Below, in pieces: positions 10,493-20,318 of a stretch of DNA of 33,672 nt. Source of the DNA: Candidatus Hebobacteria bacterium. GTDB lineage: Bacteria; Armatimonadota; Hebobacteria; Hebobacterales; Hebobacteraceae. The first letter of the stretch is position 1; each line of letters starts with the position of its first letter. The notes beneath the pieces are model-generated. The model worked only from the letters and a program-made list of their open reading frames with translations, was not told where the DNA came from and made no database searches. The position numbers and the translations under genes were made by a program. Location of the stretch: assembly GCA_029821495.1 (NCBI GenBank), contig JALGTG010000005.1:1-33672 (forward strand), written 5' to 3'.

Positions 10493-11647
10493 TTGGGAAC
10501 GCTGGGCGAAGCGGTAGACGTCTTCAAGTGCTGCGTGTTCACGTGGAACGTGCTCACTATCGTGTTGCCCGCGTTTCTCCTGGCCGGGGCCCTCGTCGTG
10601 TTCGTGCCGAGTCATGCGGTCATGAAGTACCTCGGCGCGAAGGCGAACAGGCTGATCTCCTACGGTGTGGCCGCCATTTCCGGCAATGTGATCACGGTCT
10701 GCTCATGTAACGTGGTGCCGATTTTCGCTGGGATCCTACGTAGAGGGGCAGGCATAGGCCCGGCGTTCTGCTTCGTCTTCGCTGCGCCGGCCATCCATAT
10801 CGTCAACACGGTTTTCACGTACCAGGTGATAGGTGCGAAGCTGGCACTGTGGCGGCTGTTGACAGTGCCCATCGTCGCCATATTTGTTGGGATGACACTG
10901 GCACTGCTCTTCCGCAGGGAAGGGCAGGCCAGGCGGCAGGACGCAGAGGCCGGCCCCGCGGTCGCGCTGGTGCAGACACCCGGGCAGACGAAGCGGGGCG
11001 GGGTGTTCCTGAGTGCGCTCGTGGCAGTGATGATATTCGGGGCGTGGACCCCGCTGGACGATAGACTCCCCGAGGGGGTAGGGCAATTCGTTCGCCTCGG
11101 GGGGGTGGTGGTCGTTATGGCGGGGCTCACATGGCTGGCCGTGCGGTGGTTCGGGAAGGAGGAGACACTGGAATGGGGCCGCCAGACCTATCTGCTTCTG
11201 CGGATGATCCTGCCGATATTCATCCCCGCCGTGATAGCGATAGGGCTGCTGATCGGCTATGTTACCATCCCTACCGAGTGGATCTCTCCGACGGCGGCCC
11301 AGCAAGAGTCGGGAGAGATCGGGCTGAAGTTCGGCCATCCGCACGGCAACGCCTTCTTGCCTGTGCTGCTCTCATCCATCTTTGCCACGCTGATGTACTT
11401 CCCCATGCTGACAGAGGTCGTGTTCGCCAAAGGGGTGCTCCTCCAGAGGGTGGCGCTGGGTCCGGCGCTGGCGCTGTTGCTAGGGGGGCCGGGCTTGAGT
11501 CTTCCGGGACTGCTGCTGGTCGGCCGCGTAGCGGGGTGGCGGAAGATGGTCGCCTACTGGGTGGTCATGGTGCTGCTCATCACCGTGGTCGCCTATGCCT
11601 TCGGGTCGTACTACGGCCGGTACCTCTGCTCGTGCCAACTTCAGTAG
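10493..11647 (+). CDS. UPF0718/DUF318 (ArsP-like) family permease
   Basis: Multipass hydrophobic protein; CSCNVVPIFAGILRRGAGIGPAFCFVFAAPAI resembles the CSCxxxP...RRGA motif of this permease family; TTG start preceded by GGAGGG. Substrate unknown. Confidence 0.7.
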   Translation: MGTLGEAVDVFKCCVFTWNVLTIVLPAFLLAGALVVFVPSHAVMKYLGAKANRLISYGVAAISGNVITVCSCNVVPIFAGILRRGAGIGPAFCFVFAAPAIHIVNTVFTYQVIGAKLALWRLLTVPIVAIFVGMTLALLFRREGQARRQDAEAGPAVALVQTPGQTKRGGVFLSALVAVMIFGAWTPLDDRLPEGVGQFVRLGGVVVVMAGLTWLAVRWFGKEETLEWGRQTYLLLRMILPIFIPAVIAIGLLIGYVTIPTEWISPTAAQQESGEIGLKFGHPHGNAFLPVLLSSIFATLMYFPMLTEVVFAKGVLLQRVALGPALALLLGGPGLSLPGLLLVGRVAGWRKMVAYWVVMVLLITVVAYAFGSYYGRYLCSCQLQ

Positions 11648-11767
11648 CCGAGCGCCTGACAGTCAGGTAGGGCCCCGCGAAGGGAATTCCGTCCTCTCCC
11701 CGAAGACAGGCCGCGGCAGTCGTGGTGAAGTATGGCCGCGGAGTCCACTGCCGGGGAGGCCAAGGAC

Positions 11768-13003
11768 ATGGCACGAGTGCTGGTGGCCGGAGGCGGGCCC
11801 GCGGGGCTGGCGGCTGCGGTGGCCGCGGCGAGGCGAGGAGCCGAAACTCTGCTCATCGAGCGTTACGGCTTCCTCGGCGGCATGGCCACCGCCGGACTCG
11901 TGAACCCATTCATGGGATGGCATGCAGGGGGGAAGCCACTCGTCGGCGGTATCTTCCAGGAGATGCTCGACTTGATGGCCGCCGCCGGCGGGTACGGGTG
12001 TGAGCGCCAGCCTACGGCCTTCGATGCCGAGGTCCTCAAGCTCGTCGCAGACCAGCTCTGCCAGCAGGCGAGGGTGGAGGTGCGGTTGCACACGCTTGTG
12101 ATTGGCGCTCATGTCGAAGACGGCAGCATCGCGTGCGTTGCCACTGAGAGCAAGTCAGGTGGGGAGGAACCGGCGGCCGACATCTACGTGGACTGCACCG
12201 GCGATGCTGACCTTGCGTTCCTCGCCGGTGTGCCATGTGATGAGGGCAGGGACGGCGACCACCTCACTCAGCCGATGACCCTGAACTTCCGTATGGCCAA
12301 CGTTGACGTCGAGCACATGGCGCCGCGGAAGGAGATCAACCGCCTCTTCGATGCTGCAAAGGCGGAGGGGCGTGTGACATGCCCGCGTGAGAACGTCCTG
12401 CTGTTCTATGCCCTTAACCCAGGGGTAGTGCACTTCAACACGACGCGTGTGACAGGTCTGCGAGCGACCAGCGCCGCGGACTTGACGGCAGCCGAGTTCG
12501 AGGGACGTCAACAGGCGCATGAGCTGGCGCGCTTCTTGGCCGCGGATGTGCCCGGCTTCGAGCACGCCTACCTACAGCAGTGTGCCGCCCAGATCGGCGT
12601 GCGGGAAAGCCGGCGGATCCGGGGCCACTATGCTCTGACGGGCGAGGATGTAGTGGATGCGAGGAAGTTCCCCGACGGCATCGCGCGCAGCAACTACCCC
12701 ATTGATATTCACAGCCCGACGGGAGCCGGAACGGTCATCCGCAGCGTCCCCGAGGGTGACCACTACGAGATCCCCTATCGCTGCCTGTTGCCGCTGGGGG
12801 TAGATAACCTGCTCGTCGCCGGACGCTGCATTTCTTCCACCCACGAAGCCCAGTCCTCGCTCCGCATCATGCCGACGTGCTTCGCGATGGGCGAGGCAGC
12901 CGGAGTCGCGGCGGTGATGGCTGCGGAGCGAGGAATCGCGCCCGCGGAGGTCCCCCCCGAGGAGCTTCGAGAAGCGCTCCGGGAGCAGGGGCAGGTTGTA
13001 TGA
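11768..13003 (+). CDS. FAD-dependent oxidoreductase
   Basis: MARVLVAGGGPAGLAAAVAAARRGAETLLIERYGFLGGMATAGLVNPFMG dinucleotide-binding motif; C-terminal LLVAGRCISSTHEAQSSLRIMPTCFAMGEAAGVAA. The alternative upstream start is 11732. Confidence 0.88.
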   Translation: MARVLVAGGGPAGLAAAVAAARRGAETLLIERYGFLGGMATAGLVNPFMGWHAGGKPLVGGIFQEMLDLMAAAGGYGCERQPTAFDAEVLKLVADQLCQQARVEVRLHTLVIGAHVEDGSIACVATESKSGGEEPAADIYVDCTGDADLAFLAGVPCDEGRDGDHLTQPMTLNFRMANVDVEHMAPRKEINRLFDAAKAEGRVTCPRENVLLFYALNPGVVHFNTTRVTGLRATSAADLTAAEFEGRQQAHELARFLAADVPGFEHAYLQQCAAQIGVRESRRIRGHYALTGEDVVDARKFPDGIARSNYPIDIHSPTGAGTVIRSVPEGDHYEIPYRCLLPLGVDNLLVAGRCISSTHEAQSSLRIMPTCFAMGEAAGVAAVMAAERGIAPAEVPPEELREALREQGQVV

Positions 13004-13012
13004 TCCAGATGC

Positions 13013-15739
13013 CTATTGCTCTCCAGTCTCCTCGAGCGGCCCCGCGATCACGGCCACATACCCAGTGGGGTGCAGGAACTCGTGGGCTGCCTCGTGAACC
13101 TGCTCGGCGGTGATGTCGCGCAGTATGGTCGGGTATTCGTAGGGGAAGTACGCGCCCAGGTCGTAGAAGGCGGACAGCATTAGGTTCTGCGCGATGCCGG
13201 AGAAAGTCTCCATCCGCCTTGCGACAGTGCCCTCGGCATAGTCCTTCCAGAGCTTCATCTCCTCGGCAGATGGTGGCTCCTTCTGGATCCTCTCCAACTC
13301 CTCTATAGCCGCGGAGAGGGCCTTGTCCACGTTCTCTGGGTTGACGCCCATTTGGAGGATCCATGGGCCTGGGCCCCAGTAGGCCCGATAGGCGCTCCAC
13401 ACGTAGTATGCCAGCCCCATGTCCTCCCGGATGCGCATGTTGAGCCGGCTCATGAAGCCGGAGCCCAGCACGTAGTTCATGAGATCCGCCGGGTAGTAGT
13501 CCGGGTCGCGCCGGCTGATGCCGGGGAATCCGAGGGCGATGTCTGCTTGCGTCTTGTTGGCGAGTGGTACCCGCACAACTCTGGTTTCGCTGGGCAGGGG
13601 GACCGCGGGGAGCTCTGGGGAGGCCGGCTTGCCGCCCTGCTTCCAGTCGGCGAAGGCCTCGTTGACTAGCCTTTCCACTGCCTCTGGGTGCATGTCTCCG
13701 ACGATTGCCAGGAGTGTGTTCTCGGGTCGGTAGTAGCGAGAGTGGAAGGCGACGAGGTCGTCGCGGGTGATCGCCGCTACGGTCTCCGCGGTCCCGAGCC
13801 GGGGGTAGTGCAGGGGGTGTCCCTCCGGGTAGAGCTGGGCGAGAAACTCCTTCTCGGCCACCCTCATCGTGTCTTCGTCCCTTCGCTCCTGCCCGGCGAT
13901 GATCTCGGATCGCACCTTCTCAATCTCATCGGGCGGGAAAGAGGGGAGCACGAGCTGCTCGGCCGCGGAGTCGAGAAGGAGTTTCAGGTCCTCTTTGAGG
14001 CAGCGCCCGGACACGGTTGCCACTTGTATGCCAGTGCCCAAGGCAAGGCCCGCCGCCGCGAACTCCAAGTCCTCTCTGATCTCCGGCCAAGTTCGCTTCT
14101 CTGTGCCGCGCGAGAGCATCTCTGCGCAGAACGCGGCTAGGCCCGCTTTGCCTGGTGGATCGAAGGTCGGCCCCGCCACGATGTTGCCGTAGATCGCGAT
14201 GAACGGCGCGGCATGGTTTTCCTGGAGGAGTACCCGCATGCCGTTGGCCAGCTTCAGCTCATGGATGGACGGCACGGGGCCCAGCCCGGGCGGCACTGGC
14301 AGGGGAGAGGGGCATCGGTCGGCGCTCAGATCGTCCCATGCGTCCCGGTGATGCCGCCAGCGGACGTCGAGGGGATAGGCGCCTCCTCCCAGGGCTCCGG
14401 CGTCCTGCTGGCCGGTCGCAACGAGCCAACCGACCGTGCGGTTCTCAGGGGTGAAGTATGTGCGGGCCATGCGCTGGATGTCCTCGGCAGTGACCATGTC
14501 TACTGTCTCGGGAAAGGCGTGAAGGTAGTCGTAGTCGTGGATAATGTGGTAGTAGCCGATCTGCTGAGCGAGCTTGGTGACGCCATCGGCGGCGTAGACG
14601 AAGTGTGCCTTTGTTTGGTTCTTCGCTTTCTGAAGCTCATGCTCCGAGACCGGCTCCTCCCTGAGGCGGTCGAGGACGGAGTCCAGGGCGTTCTCCGCCT
14701 GCTGATGCTCAACGCCTGGACGCAGCGCGACCTCAAAGGCGAAGACCGTTGGTTCGGGATTCTCGTAGTCCCACCCTCCGGCCTGCGAGGCGAGGCCTGT
14801 GTGGACCAGGGCCTTGTACAAACGGCTGGTGCGGCCGCCGCTGACCACGTTCTGGAAGACCTCCAACACGACGTGGTCCAGGTGTTGGATCGGGGGAACC
14901 TCGTAGACTGCCTGGAGGTATGAGGTCCGGCCCGGCAGTTCGAGCTTGACTCTTCTCTCCCCGGTTGGGCCTCGCCCCGGGTTGGGAGCTGGCGGGTCGG
15001 TCTCCGCTCGCGGGATCGGACCGAAGAACTCCTCGGCCTTGGCGAAGACCTCTTCGGCCTGGATGTCGCCAACCACGACGAGCGCGGCGTTGTTGGGTGC
15101 GTAGTGCCTCTCGTAGTAGGAGGCGACTTGCTCCTTGCCGAGGGCGCGCAGGTCGTCTTTCTCGCCGATCACCGTGCGGCCGTAGGGCTGGCCGGCGAAC
15201 TGCGTCGCCATAACCTTCCGTCGCAGCAGGAACGCGGGGTCGTTCTCGGCTCCCTCGAACTCGGACAGCACGACGCCCTTCTCTGCTTCGATATCCTCTG
15301 TGTCCAGGAGGCAGTTCGACATGCGGTCCGACTCAATGTCGAGGGCGAGGTCGAGGGCGTCGCGCGGCAGTGTCTCGACGTAGGCCGTGTAGTCCATCGA
15401 GGTGAAGCCGTTCAGGTACCCGCCTTGGGCGGTCACAAGCCGAGTCTGCTCGCGGCCGCTGAACCGCTCGGTTCCCTTGAATGCCATGTGCTCCATGAAG
15501 TGGCTCAGGCCGGCCTCACCGGGCCCTTCATGTCGCAGCCCCACTCGGTACCAGATGAAAGAGCAGATGAGAGGGGCCGAATGGTCTTCCTGCACCAGGA
15601 TGTCCAGACCGTTGGACAAAGTGTGCCGCTGCACATCGCCAGACGATGCACTCGCGGAGAGGGCGCACGCAAGTAGCATCGTTCCGGCAACTAGCACGGC
15701 CCACAGTATCAGTACCGCCATCTTCCTTGGCTCCTTCAT
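13013..15739 (-). CDS. M16-family zinc metallopeptidase, two M16 domains, secreted
   Basis: Hydrophobic N-terminus after ATG 15739; first domain contains HFMEHMAFKGTERF (HxxEH); the second domain at the equivalent site reads LAAFCAEMLSRGTEKR, with no HxxEH. Confidence 0.92.
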   Translation of the reverse strand: MKEPRKMAVLILWAVLVAGTMLLACALSASASSGDVQRHTLSNGLDILVQEDHSAPLICSFIWYRVGLRHEGPGEAGLSHFMEHMAFKGTERFSGREQTRLVTAQGGYLNGFTSMDYTAYVETLPRDALDLALDIESDRMSNCLLDTEDIEAEKGVVLSEFEGAENDPAFLLRRKVMATQFAGQPYGRTVIGEKDDLRALGKEQVASYYERHYAPNNAALVVVGDIQAEEVFAKAEEFFGPIPRAETDPPAPNPGRGPTGERRVKLELPGRTSYLQAVYEVPPIQHLDHVVLEVFQNVVSGGRTSRLYKALVHTGLASQAGGWDYENPEPTVFAFEVALRPGVEHQQAENALDSVLDRLREEPVSEHELQKAKNQTKAHFVYAADGVTKLAQQIGYYHIIHDYDYLHAFPETVDMVTAEDIQRMARTYFTPENRTVGWLVATGQQDAGALGGGAYPLDVRWRHHRDAWDDLSADRCPSPLPVPPGLGPVPSIHELKLANGMRVLLQENHAAPFIAIYGNIVAGPTFDPPGKAGLAAFCAEMLSRGTEKRTWPEIREDLEFAAAGLALGTGIQVATVSGRCLKEDLKLLLDSAAEQLVLPSFPPDEIEKVRSEIIAGQERRDEDTMRVAEKEFLAQLYPEGHPLHYPRLGTAETVAAITRDDLVAFHSRYYRPENTLLAIVGDMHPEAVERLVNEAFADWKQGGKPASPELPAVPLPSETRVVRVPLANKTQADIALGFPGISRRDPDYYPADLMNYVLGSGFMSRLNMRIREDMGLAYYVWSAYRAYWGPGPWILQMGVNPENVDKALSAAIEELERIQKEPPSAEEMKLWKDYAEGTVARRMETFSGIAQNLMLSAFYDLGAYFPYEYPTILRDITAEQVHEAAHEFLHPTGYVAVIAGPLEETGEQ

Positions 15740-15749
15740 TGCTGTGACC

Positions 15750-16550
15750 TCACTTGGTCTTGCCTCCCGCACGCGCGGTGAGCATGAAGACGACCAGCGG
15801 CGCGATGAGGACGGCTATCACGCCGATGAGCTTCGCGGCGCCTGGAACGAGGACGAGAATGGCGAAGGCTAGACCTGCGGCGCCGACCCCGACCCCGGTC
15901 AGGACCGCCTGGCGAGCCGGTTCCATCATGCTGAACGTGTGTCGCCAGACTTCCCACGCGGAGTAGACGCGTCCGCACTCGGGGCACGACGGCGATCTCT
16001 CGGGGCGCGGCGTGCGGCATCTCGGGCACAAGAACTCCTTCTGGCCCCCGCGCTCGAGCTGCGCTTTCAGCCGCTCCAGCCAGTAGCGCTCCTGACGCAG
16101 AGATGGCTGCAGCCGAAGCGCGCTCTCGTATTCCTCGATCGCGCGCTCGGTTTCGCCGCGCTCACGGTAGGCGTCCGCGAGCAGCGAGTGCGCAGCAGTG
16201 TTGTCCGGGTCGATGTACAGCGCTTCCTCGTACCTGGCGATCTCGGCCTGATCCAGCCTTCGCGTCAGCCTCCGGTCGGATGCTCGCGCCAACAGATGGA
16301 ATACCACTGCCCCGCCGCCCACGACAGCGAAGAGCAGTATGATGCCTGGTCCTCCGACCAGGGCCATCCTGACGCAGACGAAGACGAGTGCAAAGAGAAC
16401 TGCCGTCAGCAAGAATGCCTCTCGACCGGATACCTTGCGGGAGAAGAGTGCCGACAGGATCATGTATCCGCCAGCGAAAGCGATCGCAGCGCAGATCACC
16501 ATCTTGAAGACCAGCACGAAGGCAGAGAAGAAGTCTCCTGGCGTCGGCAC
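15750..16550 (-). CDS. Membrane protein with TPR and zinc-ribbon segments
   Basis: Several TM segments, TPR-like DNTAAHSLLADAYRERGETERAIEEYESALRLQP, and zinc ribbon LCPRCRTPRPERSPSCPECG. Confidence 0.75.
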   Translation of the reverse strand: MPTPGDFFSAFVLVFKMVICAAIAFAGGYMILSALFSRKVSGREAFLLTAVLFALVFVCVRMALVGGPGIILLFAVVGGGAVVFHLLARASDRRLTRRLDQAEIARYEEALYIDPDNTAAHSLLADAYRERGETERAIEEYESALRLQPSLRQERYWLERLKAQLERGGQKEFLCPRCRTPRPERSPSCPECGRVYSAWEVWRHTFSMMEPARQAVLTGVGVGAAGLAFAILVLVPGAAKLIGVIAVLIAPLVVFMLTARAGGKTK

Positions 16551-16561
16551 GCTCCCCCTCC

Positions 16562-17407
16562 TTAGGGCAGGCTCACGTTGTTGCCGTCAATCCGCATGAG
16601 CCGGAGGTGGAAATCGATCTCGAGGCGGCTCTGCATCTGGAATGTCCGTGGTCCCTCAGGCAGCTCAAGCGTGACCTCCGAGTTGGTTCGAACTAGTGTG
16701 TGTCCTTCATGTCGGGCCACCATGCCGCGCGCCACCAGCAAGTCGAGTTCGGACTGCTGCAAGATCTCCCCTGCCAGCCGCGTGGTCAAACCCAGTGCCT
16801 CACTTCGCTCCGCGAGCGCAAGGGGAGACCTGCTTTCACCTACGATACGTGCTACCCGTTCGTCTCCTTCGTCCCGAATCCCGACCAGCCGGGCCCACTG
16901 TCGTGCGTCAGACTCCTCCCACTCCCACTCGTCGCCTGCAGCCACTCGCCTCGCCGGCAGGACAACCGCCGAAGGCTGCGACATCAGCGCAATGAAACTC
17001 CGTTCAAGCGCTCCCGCCCGGCTCTCGCCAGTCGCCAGGGAGACGTCGAGGATATTGCCCTGGGCCGTCATGCGGACCTGCAGATGGGGCCACTCGCCGC
17101 GCCACAGGCTTGCGAACGTCCCGCCAGCGCCCCTGATTGTCACGGGCCGTGCGCTGACCCTCAACCACATGGTCCCGTCGGGGCCGTGCGCTATTACCTC
17201 TTCTGTGAGCGCCATCTCCGCCGACATGAGGACGGGCCGGCGCTCGCCGAGGCTGATCTGCTCGCCGCTCACCTCCAGCAGGAGGCGGTACTCCGCAACC
17301 TGGCCCAGCGGCCGCCAGTAGCGAAGCTCAATGCCTCTTGGGATGAGTTCGGAGACGGGCGAGAGCGCTGTCGCGAACGCGCACATGGCGGCGATTATGC
17401 TGCTCAT
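16562..17407 (-). CDS. Hypothetical secreted protein
   Basis: From ATG 17407 a short hydrophobic leader (MSSIIAAMCAFATALS), then a beta-rich domain; 7 nt after the mrdA stop, consistent with an operon. Confidence 0.65.
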   Translation of the reverse strand: MSSIIAAMCAFATALSPVSELIPRGIELRYWRPLGQVAEYRLLLEVSGEQISLGERRPVLMSAEMALTEEVIAHGPDGTMWLRVSARPVTIRGAGGTFASLWRGEWPHLQVRMTAQGNILDVSLATGESRAGALERSFIALMSQPSAVVLPARRVAAGDEWEWEESDARQWARLVGIRDEGDERVARIVGESRSPLALAERSEALGLTTRLAGEILQQSELDLLVARGMVARHEGHTLVRTNSEVTLELPEGPRTFQMQSRLEIDFHLRLMRIDGNNVSLP

Positions 17408-17414
17408 CGCGCGG

Positions 17415-19202
17415 CTAGTCCCCTGCGGCCGGCGAAGCCGCAAGCGTCGTGCTCTCCGGTGTCCATGCCGGCCGCTCGGCCGGAGGGAGGAGGGCTGTGT
17501 CGAGAACATGCCTGGCAACAGGAGCTGCTACCGAGCTGCCCTGTCCACCGTGCTCGATGAGCACGACGACGACGAGCCTCGGGTCGTCGGCCGGCGCATA
17601 GCCCGCAAACCACGCGTGCGGATCGCCGCCCGGGGCCTGAGCTGTGCCGGTCTTGCCGGCGATGGCATAGCTTGGGGTCGCGATGCCGGTGGCGGTCCCG
17701 CCCGGCGCGACGACAGCCTCCAACCCGGCCCTGAGTACTGCCACTGTCTCCGGACGGAGCCCGACAGGGCGCGCCTCGGCGGCAGGGGCGTAGTCATACT
17801 CCGCCTCAATGCGAGCGATTACGTGGGGCTGAACCAGGTACCCTCCGTTGGCGACCACGGCGAACTCCCTGGCGACCTGAAGCGGCGTCACCAGTACATC
17901 GCCCTGTCCGATCGCCATCTGGCAGGTGTCACCGGGATACCACGGTTCTGCTCGGGCCCGATGCTTCCACTCCTTTGTGGGGACGAGGCCGGAACTCTCA
18001 TCGGGTAGATCGACTCCGCACTCCTGTCCCAGTCCGAACCGTCCTGCCATGTCCGCCAGCGCGCTCGGGCCCACGCGCTGCCCGAGGGTGGCGAACATGA
18101 CGTTGCAGGACTGCGCGAATCCTCGCAGGAAGCTGACGGTGCCGTGCCCGTTCCGACGCCAGCAGCGGAGAGCCCAATCGCCGATGCGGTAGGCACCGTT
18201 GCAGTGGAAAAGGCTGTGAACGTCGCATCGGCCGGTCTCCAGCGCCGCCGCTGCGGTGATCACCTTGAACACAGACCCGGGTGGATACCGGGAGGTCGTG
18301 GCCCTATCGAGTTGGGGGTGGCCTGGGCCGCTGAGCAGCTGCCACTCATCCGCCGTCAGTGCGCCCACGAAGAGATTCGGGTCATAGCATGGGTGGCTCG
18401 CGAGCGCGAGAATCTCCCCGGTCTGTGGATCCATTGCGACAACAGCGCCGGCGCGGCCGCCGAGGGCCTCTTCCGCCGCGCGCTGGAGATCCAGATCGAG
18501 CGTGAGCCATACGTTGCGGCCGGGCCGGGGAGGGACAGTGCCCAACGTGCGCACTCGACGCCCTCGCGCGTCCACTTCGATCTGGTCACCCCCATCTCTC
18601 CCTCGAAGCACGTGCTCGGCTACTCTCTCGACCCCCGCCTTCCCGATAAGGTCGCCCGGCTGATGGCCCGCGTTCTCTGGTCGGGTGAGTTCCTCTGCGC
18701 TGATCTCGCGCGCGTAGCCGAGAACGTGGGCGGCGAGGGAACGGTGGGGGTACTCGCGAACTGCATCCGCTACCACGCTCACTCCGGAGAGATACGGGGA
18801 GTGCTCCTGGAGCCGCGCAACCGCGTCGAAGGAAGCATCTCGCCACAGGAGCATTGGCTCGTACTGCATCGCGCCCGCTCGATCCAGCGCATCCCTGACT
18901 TCTGCGCCGCCGAGCCCGAGAAGCCGGGCAAGGCCGGCCGCCGCGTCGTCAGTCCCGGCCATGCTCAACTCCTCCGGAACCACGCGCACAGAGAAGGCAA
19001 GCCGGCTCGTGGCGAGTATCCGCTCATGGCGATCGTAGATCGTTCCGCGTGGGGAGAGCCTCCGGACGATGCGAATACGGTTCTCGTCGGCCAACTGCCG
19101 GTTCTGCTTCCCCTCGACGACCTGAAGCTGGACCAGTCGGACCATCACCACGGCGAACACGATGACGACCAGTGCCCGTAGTATCGCGAGGCGCTGGGCC
19201 AC
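17415..19202 (-). CDS. mrdA: Penicillin-binding protein 2 (MrdA-like transpeptidase)
   Basis: N-terminal TM anchor, YPPGSVFK (SxxK), SCN (SxN) and AGKTGTAQ (KTG) motifs; adjacent to mreD. Confidence 0.93.
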   Translation of the reverse strand: MAQRLAILRALVVIVFAVVMVRLVQLQVVEGKQNRQLADENRIRIVRRLSPRGTIYDRHERILATSRLAFSVRVVPEELSMAGTDDAAAGLARLLGLGGAEVRDALDRAGAMQYEPMLLWRDASFDAVARLQEHSPYLSGVSVVADAVREYPHRSLAAHVLGYAREISAEELTRPENAGHQPGDLIGKAGVERVAEHVLRGRDGGDQIEVDARGRRVRTLGTVPPRPGRNVWLTLDLDLQRAAEEALGGRAGAVVAMDPQTGEILALASHPCYDPNLFVGALTADEWQLLSGPGHPQLDRATTSRYPPGSVFKVITAAAALETGRCDVHSLFHCNGAYRIGDWALRCWRRNGHGTVSFLRGFAQSCNVMFATLGQRVGPSALADMAGRFGLGQECGVDLPDESSGLVPTKEWKHRARAEPWYPGDTCQMAIGQGDVLVTPLQVAREFAVVANGGYLVQPHVIARIEAEYDYAPAAEARPVGLRPETVAVLRAGLEAVVAPGGTATGIATPSYAIAGKTGTAQAPGGDPHAWFAGYAPADDPRLVVVVLIEHGGQGSSVAAPVARHVLDTALLPPAERPAWTPESTTLAASPAAGD

Positions 19203-19205
19203 GGC

Positions 19206-19700
19206 TCACAGCACCTCCTCTCTGCGCCCGACCAGCGCTCGCCGGCACCGGGTGACGAGCGCAAAGGCAATCGGGGTCAACAGCGCATGGTAGGCCGTCC
19301 GAAGGCCGATGATCCGCGGTGCCTGCGACCAGTCGGCGCTCCGACAGAGGAGCATGAAGACCGCCTCATTGACGACGGTCAGCACGACCGCACTGACGAC
19401 GGGCACCAGCCAGTTCTCCCTGAACATCCTGCCCGCCAGGGCACCGGAGCCGAACCCACTCACCGTCTTGCTGATGGCGAACGCGCCGATCGCCGCCTGT
19501 TGAAGCCCGCCCTGCATCAGGCCGCAGGCGAAGCCGACCAGCGCGCCGGCGTGGCGGCCGCTGGCCAACCCAATACAAATCGTCCATACGAGGAGCAAGT
19601 CGGGGGACACGCCCCAGGCAGTGATAAGATCGTCCAAGGCGTTCTGGAACACGGCAAGCGCGTAGGTGACGAGTGTAGCAGCAACAATGCAGCGCGCCAT
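19206..19700 (-). CDS. mreD: Rod shape-determining protein MreD-like membrane protein
   Basis: From ATG 19700 about five hydrophobic segments, ~164 aa, immediately upstream of mrdA; partly by synteny. Confidence 0.7.
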   Translation of the reverse strand: MARCIVAATLVTYALAVFQNALDDLITAWGVSPDLLLVWTICIGLASGRHAGALVGFACGLMQGGLQQAAIGAFAISKTVSGFGSGALAGRMFRENWLVPVVSAVVLTVVNEAVFMLLCRSADWSQAPRIIGLRTAYHALLTPIAFALVTRCRRALVGRREEVL

Positions 19701-19822
19701 ATGGGCCTCTTCGCAAAGGGACCGCGTGGACTCGATGCGAGCGCGCTTCACTCATTCCCAAGTACGCCCGCCCTGTCTCCACAGGTTCCACGCTCACCAT
19801 GTGCCCCCTCCCCGAGGGCCAG

Positions 19823-19850
19823 TGAAAAAGGGCGGAGATCGCTCCGCCCT
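19823..19850 (-). terminator. Rho-independent terminator (minus strand)
   Basis: On the minus strand GGGCGGAG-CGAT-CTCCGCCC-TTTTTCACT: perfect 8-bp stem (19830-19837/19842-19849), tetraloop and T5 tract. Confidence 0.8.
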
Positions 19851-19955
19851 CGGGCTCCTGGGGTTTGCCCGCGCACATCCCGCCGGGCACTCATCATGGT
19901 CCTCGGTGGCGTCCGCCGCCCGCCAGGCGGCGTCTGTCAGCGGTCCGCGCGGGTC

Positions 19956-20279
19956 TCAGTCTCTGTGGGGCGCTGGGGGATGCGCCTCTGCCTGACGCGA
20001 AGTCTCCAGCTCCTCGGATGTCCTCTCCGCTGCGAGCCTGCGATGCCGAAACGACAGCTCGACCTGCTCGTACCAAGTAAGCACGGCTTCCTCGTACGAC
20101 CCTGTTCTTGGGTACCACCCGACCTCGTCGCCTCTTCGCCTCTCCACGGCACTGGTCCCGTTCGCGCTTCTCACTGCCCTACGTCGCGCCGAACACAGTA
20201 CAAGATACCGGCCGGGCAGCTCGCGCGTCAACCCGGAACGCGACATAGCGCGCCAGTCTCTGTCCATCACCTGAGACAT
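19956..20279 (-). CDS. Hypothetical protein, 107 aa
   Basis: Intact ORF in an otherwise empty gap, followed ~105 nt downstream on its own strand by a strong terminator; no recognised domain. Confidence 0.4.
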   Translation of the reverse strand: MSQVMDRDWRAMSRSGLTRELPGRYLVLCSARRRAVRSANGTSAVERRRGDEVGWYPRTGSYEEAVLTWYEQVELSFRHRRLAAERTSEELETSRQAEAHPPAPHRD

Positions 20280-20318
20280 GGCGCACTGCTTCTCCCTGGG
20301 CGCGTCGGGGACTGGGCC

